A DNA stretch of 64,000 bases, from contig BLLK01000058.1 of assembly GCA_021927905.1 (NCBI GenBank), positions 248,001 through 312,000 on the forward strand. The letters run 5' to 3'. A program made the translations under genes and the position numbers. Source of the stretch: Chaetoceros tenuissimus. Its lineage: Eukaryota; Bacillariophyta; Thalassiosirophyceae; Chaetocerotales; Chaetocerotaceae. Of the stretch, positions 1 to 9,526 are shown piece after piece; within the stretch, counting starts at the first letter, position 1; every line of letters starts with the position of its first letter. The notes below the pieces were generated by a model that saw only the letters and a program-made list of their open reading frames with translations, made no database searches and had not been told where the DNA came from.

Positions 1-168
1 ATTGCAACCACTGTGAAGACTATTCAACACGAGAAAGTTGTGTTTGAACTTGCTTCTTTGAAGAAGTTATAATAAACAATGTTCTACTAAAGAGCAGGAT
101 CTCAGAATCCAATAAATAGTTTACCCCTTTTGGGACAATCATCTCACCTTTGTTTTTGTTGAATATAG

Positions 169-732
169 AAAGTAAACGGAACTGTTGGACCAAAGAAGGC
201 TAAGGCACCAGTTGCTGCAGGAAAGTACTACCCAGCTGATGATGTTAAGACCCCTCTTGTAAACCGTAAGGCAAAGAGAAACAACGCTGCAAAGGTTCGT
301 GCTTCCATCACCCCTGGAACCGTTCTTATCCTTCTTGCTGGACGTTTCCGTGGTAAGCGTGTTGTCGCTCTTAAGGTTCTTGAGTCTGGACTTGTTCTTG
401 TATCTGGACCTTACAAGGTAAACGGAGTTCCACTTCGCCGTGTGAGCCCAGCTTACGTTATCGCAACTTCCACCAAGGTTGATGTTTCTTCTGTTGATGT
501 TGCTTCTATCAACGATGCTTACTTTGCACGCGTAAAGTCTTCTGAGGAGGAGGAATTCTTCGCTGGAGATGCACCAAAGCCAGCAATTGTTTCTGATCAG
601 CGCAAGGCGGACCAAAAGAAGGTTGATGCTGCTTTGTTGAAGGCTGTTGATGCTACCCCAATGCTCAAGGCATACCTTGCTGCTAGATTCACCCTTTCCG
701 GAAACGACAAGCCACACAACATGGTTTTCTAA
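169..732 (+). CDS. RPL6: 60S ribosomal protein eL6, 3' exon (5' partial)
   Basis: Structural protein of the large cytosolic ribosomal subunit. The exon encodes about 187 residues that follow yeast L6 closely: KYYPADDV, the PGTVLILLAGRFRGKRVV block, SGPYKVNGVPLRRV, YVIATSTKV and a C-terminal GDKPHxMxF. The exon starts after a pyrimidine-rich tract ending in TAG (166-168), in phase 0. No in-frame ATG lies between the upstream stop and this acceptor, so the start codon is in an exon further 5' (possibly within 1-36, or outside the window). Codon use is strongly biased (GGA, CCA, CTT, TTC), as expected of a highly expressed gene. The product is certain; the 5' structure is open. Confidence 0.95.
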   Translation, partial: KVNGTVGPKKAKAPVAAGKYYPADDVKTPLVNRKAKRNNAAKVRASITPGTVLILLAGRFRGKRVVALKVLESGLVLVSGPYKVNGVPLRRVSPAYVIATSTKVDVSSVDVASINDAYFARVKSSEEEEFFAGDAPKPAIVSDQRKADQKKVDAALLKAVDATPMLKAYLAARFTLSGNDKPHNMVF

Positions 733-887
733 GTTAAGGGACTAGTAAATTAAAAAAAAATGTAATAATAGGCTATATTTATTTCGATATGAGTATAGAA
801 ATAAATTCTAAGTACAATGTAAGGACTGACTGTTCACACCATTGAGAAAGTTACTTTCACCATCCAAGTGTTTATACATAATAATAG

Positions 888-1289
888 TTACTTCCGCCGT
901 GTATCGTTTTGACTTTGGACCCATTTCTCGGTGATGGAGGCTTTCTTCTTCTTTCTTTCTTGTTGTTTTTCCTTAAATCTGTGTAGGATCAAGTGAAAAA
1001 AAGGAATGCAACTCGCATGTGAGATGAAGGAAATACGAGTAATATTTAAGCCAAAACAATGTTCCACTCCATCAATGATAGATTCTCAAATAAAATGATT
1101 GCCATTTATGATTTCTCAAACTCACTCTTTGTCTCTCAAGTTGTGACGTTTATTTCTTTCTCTTCTATTCTCAGGATTTTCAATAATCTCTCTCTTCTTT
1201 GCAGGTTTATCATCAAAAACAGTTAAAACCTTTCCTGCTTTCTTTTTTGCTTTGGCTACTGCCATCCCTGTTTTGATATCGTTTCCCAT
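888..1289 (-). CDS. Small highly basic protein, two exons (unknown function)
   Basis: Two short exons join into an 84-residue protein. Exon 1 (1289-1126) starts with ATG and ends in phase 2 at a GTGAGT donor. Exon 2 (978-888) follows a CACAG acceptor preceded by a pyrimidine-rich stretch and ends with TAA. The intron is 147 nt. The protein is very rich in Lys/Arg: MGNDIKTGMAVAKAKKKAGK at the N-terminus, then a VLTVFDDKPAKKRE segment, then REKNKRH-like and QQERKKKKAS basic runs. This composition suggests a nuclear or nucleolar RNA-binding or ribosome-biogenesis role, which is inference only. It is convergent with eL6, whose stop is 155 bp away. I do not recognise the family. Consistent splice signals and an open frame in both exons are the support. 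Confidence 0.6.
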
Positions 1290-1480
1290 TCTGTTCAAAA
1301 GCGTCGATTATATAGTTTTAAGGAAGTTGTCGTTGTTCAATGAATGTACTAGATATAGAGATTGCTTTGGGACTACTATGTAGTATGTAGTGTGAATGAA
1401 GTCTTGGTTACAAAGTAAGTATGGTAGAATAGAAAAAACACAAACAAAAAAGAGGAGCACAAGAAGCTGCTGTTGTTTAA

Positions 1481-1858
1481 TACGATTCAGTAGGCTCCGA
1501 CCAAAACCAATCTGCGACCATCCACGATCTACTTGCACACCTACAAAATAATGTCGATTTTGAAATTTCTGATAATCATGTCATTTTTGATGGTTCTGGG
1601 GATTATTTCAAGAACGGGCATGCAGGAAATGCTCGAGTCAAAGCAATTATGCATTCTGAAATGCAAGGACAGTCGGTAAGAGGTGAAGCTGAACGAGTAT
1701 TTCTAGCAAAAGTAGAGGAAACAACATTTGAATATGTTTACTATGACTCGAAGACAGGCAAATATTCTTTTATTTCAGACGATGAAAAGAGAAACAGGAT
1801 CTCCAGATATTTTCGAGAGGCATGGAAAAAGCGTCGAAACAAAAGTAAGAAATTATAA
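1481..1858 (+). CDS. DUF6824-like domain protein, 5' end unresolved
   Basis: The frame is open from 1481 to the TAA at 1856-1858, about 125 residues. It resembles the DUF6824 domain that is very common in diatoms: a V-I-F-D/GSGDYF entry, an H-x-GN-x-R motif (GHAGNARVKAIM), then a long gap and a C-terminal SDDEKRNRISRYFREAWKKR run in place of the usual W/ARxK-SxxLR. There is no in-frame ATG before 1649, which lies inside the domain, so the start must be in an upstream exon; an AG at 1489-1490 could be the acceptor. It could also be a decayed family member. Family assignment is by motif reading only. Confidence 0.45.
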   Translation, partial: YDSVGSDQNQSATIHDLLAHLQNNVDFEISDNHVIFDGSGDYFKNGHAGNARVKAIMHSEMQGQSVRGEAERVFLAKVEETTFEYVYYDSKTGKYSFISDDEKRNRISRYFREAWKKRRNKSKKL

Positions 1859-2035
1859 AGTAAGAACATGAATATAAAGTAACAGTATTTCTCAAAAGGC
1901 GTCGCTTTTGAAATTTGCATGAAATTTGCATTAATAATCTGAAAAGAGACTAAAAAGAAGTTGATTTGATGATTTTGCGATTCCGTAAGGTAGACTCAAA
2001 GCAAAAAGAGCTACCTTAAAGTACAATAGAGTACC

Positions 2036-2565
2036 ATAACATGTAGGTTGTACTTGGTATTGAAAAAATGAAAATTCGAAAAAAGACCGTCAGATGGGAT
2101 TAGAATAACATCATTGAAACGAATCATCAAAAGTGTAAAAGTTATTCTATACGAACGGCCCCGACGGGGATTTGAACCCCGGACCTCCTCCACCCAAAGG
2201 AGGAATCATACCACTAGACCATCGGGGCTGATGGTAGCATGCAAAGCGGTCATTACAATATAAATACTCTTATTATTTGACACATCATTGAAAATGACAA
2301 CAAGAACAAAGCGATGGAACGCTAAAATAAAAAAAAGCTGACCACTAATCATAGCTAAATCATATTGCGAATATCCTTTGGATTTACGTTTTATAAAAAA
2401 GAAGTATTGAAGTGCACTCAGAAGAAGAAAGATTCGAGAAATTTTTGTCTAGGTCCCTCAGATCATTTCTATTCGAGTTTTTCCAACCAATACAAGAAAG
2501 TAAACTGTGCAGGGCAGTATTAGAACTTTGAGAACAGATAAGACAAGTAAACAAAATAAAAAGTA
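2036..2565. repeat. Duplicated block around tRNA-Pro, copy 1
   Basis: About 530 bp matches 17195-17760 in the same orientation. About 60 bp next to the tRNA 3' side (from ACATGTAGGTTGTACTTGG) and the 72-bp tRNA itself are nearly identical. The rest is diverged but still alignable, for example the GTCTAG-TCCCTCAGA stretch and TTTTTCCAACCAATACAA near the distal end. In this copy the block ends right at the 5' leader of the gene starting at 2587, so it includes that gene's proximal promoter. Confidence 0.75.
2157..2228 (-). tRNA. tRNA-Pro (anticodon UGG)
   Basis: On the minus strand the cloverleaf folds fully. The acceptor is GCCCCGA/TCGGGGC, the anticodon stem CCTCC/GGAGG with loop TTTGGGT (anticodon TGG), and the T-arm CGGGG-TTCAAAT-CCCCG. 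The discriminator is C. There is no intron and no encoded CCA. T-runs follow on the minus strand (2060-2085) and could terminate RNA polymerase III. An identical tRNA lies at 17318-17389. Confidence 0.95.
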
Positions 2566-2586
2566 ACTAGAAAAAGACATCGAACA

Positions 2587-3429
2587 ATGAGTCAGCCATT
2601 TGATGATGAAGATTCAGTAACATTTGCACCAGTTGATGATGGTCAAAATATCGCTAGTGATCCATTTGATAAAGCTAGTGGAGGCGCTAGTTTCATGTCA
2701 AATGCTTCGTTCGATAGCAAAGGCAGTTCTGGAGGTATTTCACTTTTGGAAAGGATTCAGCAGCAAAAGATGCAGAGTAAAGGCAATACAAGTACAGCCT
2801 CATCTGTTGCCAATGAACCAGAATCGTCAATGTCATTAACGGAATCAGCTCCTCGTAATAATGCTCAAGTATACGAAGAGGAAACTTATAATTTTGGTAT
2901 TGGAGGATCTGAAGCTGAGAATTCTAATCCGCCAATGAACATTCCTGATTATGCCGCATCCGCAAATAGAGGTCATACCCATCAAGTTTATACAAATGCT
3001 GATGTGAAGGACCAATTTTTCAGCGTGATGTCCACAGTTGGTAATGGCATGGCAACCGCCGGGAAAGGAATTTATCGGGGATCCAAGTATTTGTATAATA
3101 ATATCATGAACAAGAGGCAATCAAACTCGTATAATGGAGATAGAATGGCAGAAATGGATTATCAGCGTCAAAGTTTATTACTAGATCCACACGAAGTCGA
3201 AGATGGAGCATTTGCACCGCCTACCACAACTGGACTTGGAGGAGGTAGCGATGGTCTCAGTTCTCATTCGGGCAATGGTCACCCAATCTTGGTGTATATG
3301 AAGCAATTCTGTATTGATATGAAAGATATCTTCATGGGGCTTTCGCCTAATATGAAGCTAGTTGTCATTGCATTCGTTGCATTTCTTATCTGGCTGTTTA
3401 TATCTGAAGAATGGCATCATGAGCATTGA
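2587..3429 (+). CDS. Tail-anchored membrane protein, unknown function
   Basis: Single-exon gene of 280 residues. The N-terminal half is acidic, Ser/Gly/Asn-rich and probably disordered. The middle (about residues 137-175) has a short Gly-containing helical segment ending in YLYNNIMNK. One hydrophobic segment at about residues 254-272 (LVVIAFVAFLIWLFI) is followed by only seven residues, which is the layout of a C-tail-anchored protein facing the cytosol. No signal peptide is seen. I do not recognise a family. SNARE or SNARE-accessory membership is possible from topology, but no SNARE heptads are visible. Confidence 0.75.
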   Translation: MSQPFDDEDSVTFAPVDDGQNIASDPFDKASGGASFMSNASFDSKGSSGGISLLERIQQQKMQSKGNTSTASSVANEPESSMSLTESAPRNNAQVYEEETYNFGIGGSEAENSNPPMNIPDYAASANRGHTHQVYTNADVKDQFFSVMSTVGNGMATAGKGIYRGSKYLYNNIMNKRQSNSYNGDRMAEMDYQRQSLLLDPHEVEDGAFAPPTTTGLGGGSDGLSSHSGNGHPILVYMKQFCIDMKDIFMGLSPNMKLVVIAFVAFLIWLFISEEWHHEH

Positions 3430-3911
3430 ATTTTTGTACATGTTTTAGAATAATCATCTCTATTGGATAACAAATAATTGTATCCTTTTTGTAACTGTTA
3501 AGAAAATATGTAAAGAGATTCGATACGAAATATTTCTGAGCAAGAGTCACATAAATAGAATGAAGTCTTACTACTGTGCAATTCTTTCATTGTCCTAAAT
3601 ATCGGCACTCTCCTTGGTCCTATGAAATTTCTTTTTGAACATTTGGAAGCAAATAACACATTTTCTTTGTAAAAGCTGTAATAAATATTTTTTTGTTCAG
3701 TATCAGTTTCAACTAGAATTTTGATGACTTTTCGACATCACCGCTTTTGTCGGTGAAACTGGCGTCACAAAATGAGAAGCCCAAACCACAGAGGGGTGGT
3801 TTCAAAAATTCTGGATTCTTCATGCAGAGAGTATAGTTCAATGCAATCATTACTACTTACTTTACTTTATATATAACTTTCCAATAAAAATACAAAGCAT
3901 TAAAATCACAA
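3430..3911. other. Intergenic, 482 bp
   Basis: AT-rich spacer holding the 3' UTR of the tail-anchored protein gene and the promoter of the PFL fusion gene. I see no tRNA, repeat or plausible extra exon. TTTATATATAAC at 3864-3875 is a TATA-like tract about 40 bp before the PFL start codon. Confidence 0.5.
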
Positions 3912-6900
3912 ATGGATACGTTGAAAGAAAATATGTGCAAAAATATTCGTCGCTCTCGAAGGGAACAAAGATATGGTGAACCTTTACATCAGAGTATTCG
4001 TGGGGATTTTCTATACTTGGAAGATCCTCCTGAATTACCTGGAGACTGCTCTGACGAAGTGAAAAGATTTGTAAGTGAAAATTTCAGACCATATGATGGT
4101 GATGAAAGCTTCTTAGCAGGGCCTACGGAGCGAACTCTCAAGGCATTGAAGAAATTTGCAGAATTATTGGAAGAAGAAAGAAAGAATGGAGGAGTTCTGG
4201 ATATTGACATAGAGGTTGTATCTACAATAACTTCACATAAACCGGGATACATTCTTTCTCCTGATGAGGACTTGATTAAAGGTCTGCAAACAGACATGCC
4301 CCTCAAAAGAAGTTGTAAACCAATCGGAGGATTTAGAACGGTGGAGAAGGCTTTAAATAGCTATGGCTACGAAGCAAGTCCAAAGATGAAGGAAATGTAC
4401 ACCGAGCATGTGAAAACGCACAATGATTTTGTCTTTTCAATGTATACAGAAGACATGCGAAAAGCACGACATGCGCACCTTTTGACTGGATTACCAGATA
4501 GTTATGGGAGAGGAAGAATAATAGCCGACTACAGAAGAATAGCGTTGTTTGGCGTGGATGAGTTGATCAGAAGGAAAAAACTTGACTTTGATGCAATTGT
4601 TAATAGCTCTGAAGAAGAGTTGCGCCTTAGGAGTGAAATACATTGCCAGATTCGAGCCCTCCAAGACCTGTTGGTGATGGCAGATACATATGAAGTTAAT
4701 CTTCGAAAGCCTGCAAGGTCATTTCATGAGGCTGTTCAATTTCTTTGGTTAGGTCACACGGCTGCTTTGAAAGAACAGGATGGGGCTGCGATGAGTATTG
4801 GACGGTGGGATGCCTTCTTAGATATTTATGCAGAGAATGATTTGAAGGAAGGAATTATCACAGAAACAGAGGCTCAAGAAATAATTGATGACTTGGTGCT
4901 GAAAATTCGAGCAGTACGGCACTTGAGAACGCCAGATTACAACAGCTTGTTTTCTGGAGACCCTACCTGGGTCACTCTTGCCTTAGGTGGATGCATAATG
5001 AATAAAGATGAATACAACCGTGCACAGAAGAAAAGTATGGTAACCAAGACTTCTTTTAGATTTCTCCACACCCTCACAAACTTAGGAGGTAGGTAATATC
5101 ACTTCGATTAAACATTGTACCATATACGTGCTATCATTCTCACCTTTGGGCTTAGCATCACCTGAACCTAATTTAACTGTTTTGTGGTCTGATTCACTTC
5201 CACCTACATTTCTCCAGTACTGCGCAAAACTTTCTGTGGCTACATCAAGCATCCAATATGAAAATGACGATCTAATGAGACCAATATTCGGTTTTGATTA
5301 TGGAATCGCCTGTTGTGTTTCGGCAATGAGGAGTGGGATCGATATGCAATTCTTTGGGGCTAGAGCTAATCTTGTGAAACTTCTTCTAATGTGTCTAAAT
5401 GGAGGAAGAGATGAAATTGAGGGAATAATGCTTTGTTCAGACTTACACAATGCTTGCAAATCATCGGGTATCCTAGAAACCGATGAAAATCACCCCATTA
5501 ACTATGAAATTCTCTCCAAGCTGTTTTTTGATGTTGCCATGCCTTCACTGGCTAAGCTCTATGCTGACACCATGAATTGCATACATTTTTCTCATGACTA
5601 CATAGAATATGAAAACCTTCAAATGGCTTTGCACAATTCTAATGTCCATCGATTCATGGCTTTCGGGATAGCAGTAAGTAGTCCAAACCTATTGTTACAT
5701 TTTGATTGAACTGTTGTTGTATTTGTTACCTGACACTGAATAAATGAATTACAGGGACTAAGCGCAGTTGTTGATTCACTTGCAACCATCAAGCAAAAAA
5801 AAGTGTACCCGATTAGAAATGATGATGGAATCACTATTGCGTTTAAGCAAGACGAGCCTGGAAAGGTCATAAACTACTATGGAAACGATTGTGATGAAAT
5901 TGATGATATTGCAACAAAGATTTGTGCGAAATTCCAACAGGAACTATCAAAGCAGAAGTTGTACAGAAATTCAAGAGCCACTCTGTCGATGTAAGTTGTG
6001 TTCGTGTCTCTTCTTCTACAATATTCCAAATATCTCATAATATCTTTCGACGTCTGTACACAAAGACTGACTATAACTGCGAACTGTGTATATGGTAAAT
6101 CTACAGGTGCATCACCTGACGGTAGAGAGAGGGGAGATCCTTTCGCACCAGGTTCGTATAATTATTCAAGTGTGAGCCAATTATTTGAGGAATAATTGTT
6201 GCTAAATATATATTTCCCAATAATAGGTGCAAACGCAATGCATAATAGAGATGTGCACGGAGTACTAGCTTCTCTCTCGTCTGTTGCAAAACTACCTTAC
6301 AAAAATTGTCTCGATGGGATTTCGAACACGTTTTGCATCACTCCTTCCGCTTTAGCTAAAGATGGTAATCAAGTCGGGAATCTTGTTTCCCTCCTTAACT
6401 GTTATTTCAAGAGAGGAGGCCATCACATTAATATCAATTGTATTGGTCGCTCGATGCTAGAGGAGGCACATGAGCATCCAGATCGTTATCCAAATCTAAC
6501 TATTAGAGTCTCTGGATATGCTGTGAGATTCAACCAGTTAACAAAAGAGCAAAGAGAAGAGATACTTAAGCGTACTATGCATAGTACTCACACTTCAAAG
6601 AAAACCAAAGTAAATTACTTCACCGAGGAAAAAGGCGTGGAGATTTGTAAATCCAATGACTCTGGTTGTATAGATATTGAGGATATTTGTCCGCGTGAAG
6701 TAGATGCAAAAAGTCTTGGTCAAAACAATTTAGGAGTGGTTCAATCTATTGAGACTTTCACCACAGCCGATGGCCCAGGAGTTCGTGTGATAGTATTCAT
6801 GCAAGGATGTCCAAAGCGTTGCTTGTTTTGCTGTAATCCAGAAACACAGAAAATAGTTAATGCAAGGTACTCGGACGCGTCCATGACAGACCATCAGGTC

Positions 6901-7500
6901 GCTACAATCATTGAAAAATATTCAGACTTTCTTGCCCCTAATAAAGGAGGCAGTACTATTTCAGGTGGTGAGGCTTTGCTTCAATCCGATTTTGTGACTT
7001 CTGTTTTTGAACGTGTTCATGCCCTCGGGCTTACCACTTGTATTGATACAGCTGGGCATGGAAGCGAAGAAGTATGGAGGAAAGTTCTTAAAGAGACGGA
7101 TTACATTTTACTTTGCTTGAAAGCAATGGATCCAGATCTAAGTGGTTTTGTGAATGGGACAAATACTTCAAGAGCTGGTTACAGAGCAAAGCAATTTGCA
7201 ATATTTGCAAGGGACAATTTTCCTCATATTCAAATTGTTTTGAGGTGGGTTCTTCTCCATGGATTGACTGATACAGATGCAGAAATTAAAGAGTTGATTA
7301 CTTTTGCGAAAACCCTTCAATCGCGTTTATGCCATATTGAGCTGCTGCCTTACCACGACTTTGCACGTGAAAAGTACGATGCATTGAAGATGAATTATCC
7401 ATTGGAAGGTATGGAACCATATAAACAAAAAGACGCAGAACACATCAAGCAGGTCATCGAAGATAAAGGCATTAAGGTTTTGCTTGCGGAAGACGAGTAG
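3912..7500 (+). CDS. Pyruvate formate-lyase fused to PFL-activating enzyme
   Basis: Five exons (3912-5088, 5156-5673, 5755-5990, 6066-6151, 6227-7500) give an uninterrupted frame of 1096 residues. Residues 1 to about 790 are a glycyl-radical pyruvate formate-lyase (pyruvate + CoA to acetyl-CoA + formate). Visible motifs are [35 protein letters not shown], the adjacent catalytic cysteines in IACCVSAM (about C445/C446) and the radical loop RVSGYAVRF (Gly about 769). After a linker of about 50 residues comes a complete radical-SAM activase (about 843-1096): TADGPGVR, the CxxxCxxC cluster GCPKRCLFC (about C867, C871, C874), SGGEALLQ and [20 protein letters not shown]. The fusion point lies inside exon 5, so no splice choice is needed to join the halves. 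The start is the first in-frame ATG; no clear organelle signal follows, so a cytosolic site is likely. Family known: in E. coli the two are separate proteins, PflB and PflA. Inferred: the activase works in cis or within a dimer. Confidence 0.93.
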
Positions 7501-7829
7501 CTATTGCAACACATGAATGATTCAAATATGTTATCGCGAACAAAATAATGTAAAAACATAGTTAGCTCCTATGATGTCTGCATGATACTCAACCTGCGTC
7601 TTCGCTGTAAAAAGTTGAAGACACTAATTCTTTGATAGACTACTTGTGAGAAGACTAACTTTTCCATTCTGAAGTCATTTGGCTTGGAATTATCCCCACA
7701 AAACCTCTGTTGCATTGTTTCATTAGTGACAGTATTTTATAGAAATGAAAGGTCGAATTAATAATTCTGCCTCTTGTCTTTTAAATAGAATTCTGGTATA
7801 AAAATCAATTTGGATATAAATCACTCCAT
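7501..7829. other. Convergent intergenic, 329 bp
   Basis: Shared 3' region between the PFL fusion gene and the FG-GAP gene. AT-rich; nothing further recognised. Confidence 0.5.
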
Positions 7830-9423
7830 TTAGATTAATGCAATTGCTACAGTATCCCTATCTTTTAAACTAGGAATATCATTAGCTGTAAATATTTTTG
7901 TTGCACGGTCGTAACTTATTATTTGATCAGGATAAGCATCTGATTTACCGACAATAATTTCTGGAATTCCATCCCCATCAGTGTCAACAACTTCTAACGA
8001 AGTTGTACCTATTCCTTGAATTTGAGCAACAAGGTCAAACTGATCTTTGCTCTTGTTGTACCGAATTATTCTACTATGGCTATTGAAGTTACCAATCACA
8101 ACTTCATTTAAGCCATCTCCGTCAAAATCACCTATTCCCACCCCTCTACTGTCAAAACATCCTTGCTCAATTTCCCACTCTTGTATTTTAGGAGGATTAA
8201 AAGGCTCTATTACTGTATTATATTGAACTTCGCAATCTTCACCAACACCAGCATCAATACCGGCAACTGTGACAGCCTCATCTATTCCATCTGCGTCAAC
8301 ATCTCCCACGGAAATTTTCAATGTTTTGAAGGGATTATGTGATTCATGTACATCGAGGTATTCTCCTGAATCTAATCTACGAAGCACTTGATTATCCTTT
8401 GTGTCTCCATAATCTCCTAGAATGATTTCTACTTTCCCATTTCCATCGATATCACCTATTGCCTATCGAAAAACAAAAATGGTTTAACGTCAAGGGCTCA
8501 AGAAGGATGAAAACTATATAATATTTGGTGTCAATTCATCGTACCACTGCTGTATTCAATTTCCTTTCGGAAGGCATGAGTGGGGTAACCTCAAACCCAT
8601 TTGCGTCTTTCTTATATTTCAAAATCTGATTGACTTGACCATAGTTGGCAAAGACGATTTCATTCTTTCCGTCATTGTCAATATCTCCAATAGCTACTCC
8701 TCTGGTTGCCATCGTTTCACCTGGAATCAAGTCCTGTGCAACGAAATCTCCAATATTCTCGTCATATTTGACAATTTGATTCGCATGGTTGTGATTTGCA
8801 ATCACAATCTCTGGTCTTCCATCATTATCAACATCACCAACAGCCATGTCTCGAAGATCCCTATCGTGATCTGATAAGAAGTTCTCGACTCGAAAGTGTC
8901 CAAGTAAATCACTGTATTGAACTATCTCATGCGCTTGATTTGATGTTCCTAATATGATCTTTGGATTTAGATTTGTTTTTGTAGGAGTTGAGGACGGGGT
9001 GAAACTTGGAGAAACCGATGGCATGTTTGTAGGTAATTTTGTCATGGTCGGCTTGCTACTTGGGAAAAGCGATGGTGATTCACTGATCATCGACGATGGT
9101 CTCGACGATGGTAGACTGGACGGAGCTTTGCTTGGAACTCCTGTTGGCCTGGACGAAGGTACTGTTGACGGAGTTTCACTGTCCAGAAGAGACGGAAAGG
9201 AACTATGCAAAATTGATGGAAGGCTGCTCCTAGTTATAGATGGTGCTGTCGAAAAAAACTGGCTTGGCACAATAGACGATTCACTAGGAGATTCTGATGT
9301 GACCAGTGTTGGAGACTGGGACCAGGTGTTTGGTTGCCTGTCACCTTTACCTCGATCAACAGGAGTTGGTGGAGGTGAAGGTGAAGGTGGATTTCTTGTA
9401 TTATGAAACAAATAAACATACAA
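7830..9423 (-). CDS. FG-GAP/VCBS-repeat surface protein with PSSxPS stalk
   Basis: Two exons: 9423-8545 and 8462-7830, joined in phase 0 (donor GTACGA, acceptor CGATAG). After a Pro-rich stretch comes a Ser/Pro/Thr stalk of about 120 residues with PSS-x-PS repeats, typical of diatom cell-surface proteins. At least seven integrin-alpha/VCBS-like repeats follow, each with a calcium-loop motif such as DVDNDGRPEIVIA, DIDNDGKNEIVFA, DFDGDGLNEVVIG and DTDGDGIPEIIVG. The likely role is an extracellular, calcium-binding beta-propeller in adhesion or the cell covering. No ATG is in frame at the 5' end, so the first exon with a signal peptide is not resolved; only about 100 bp separates it from the next gene upstream. 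The coordinate 9423 is the edge of the open frame, not a start. Confidence 0.8.
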
Positions 9424-9526
9424 TTAGGATTGTTTACTTTACAATCTCGTTCTACTTGTTTACATATCATTGTAAGAGAGGTCTATCTCAATTGGATTTG
9501 CTTTCGCTACACGCAATGAAACCTCC

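Noticed and set aside
139-717. 192-codon minus-strand frame opposite ribosomal protein eL6
   Set aside because: It is an antisense shadow of a codon-biased gene. The eL6 frame is unambiguous.
1308-1538. 76-codon minus-strand frame near the DUF6824-like gene
   Set aside because: Low-complexity hydrophobic composition, overlaps the better-supported plus-strand domain and shows no splice context.
9234-9470. Alternative start of the FG-GAP gene in another frame with ATG at 9470
   Set aside because: No donor in the right phase links it to the PSSxPS frame; the real first exon is left unresolved.
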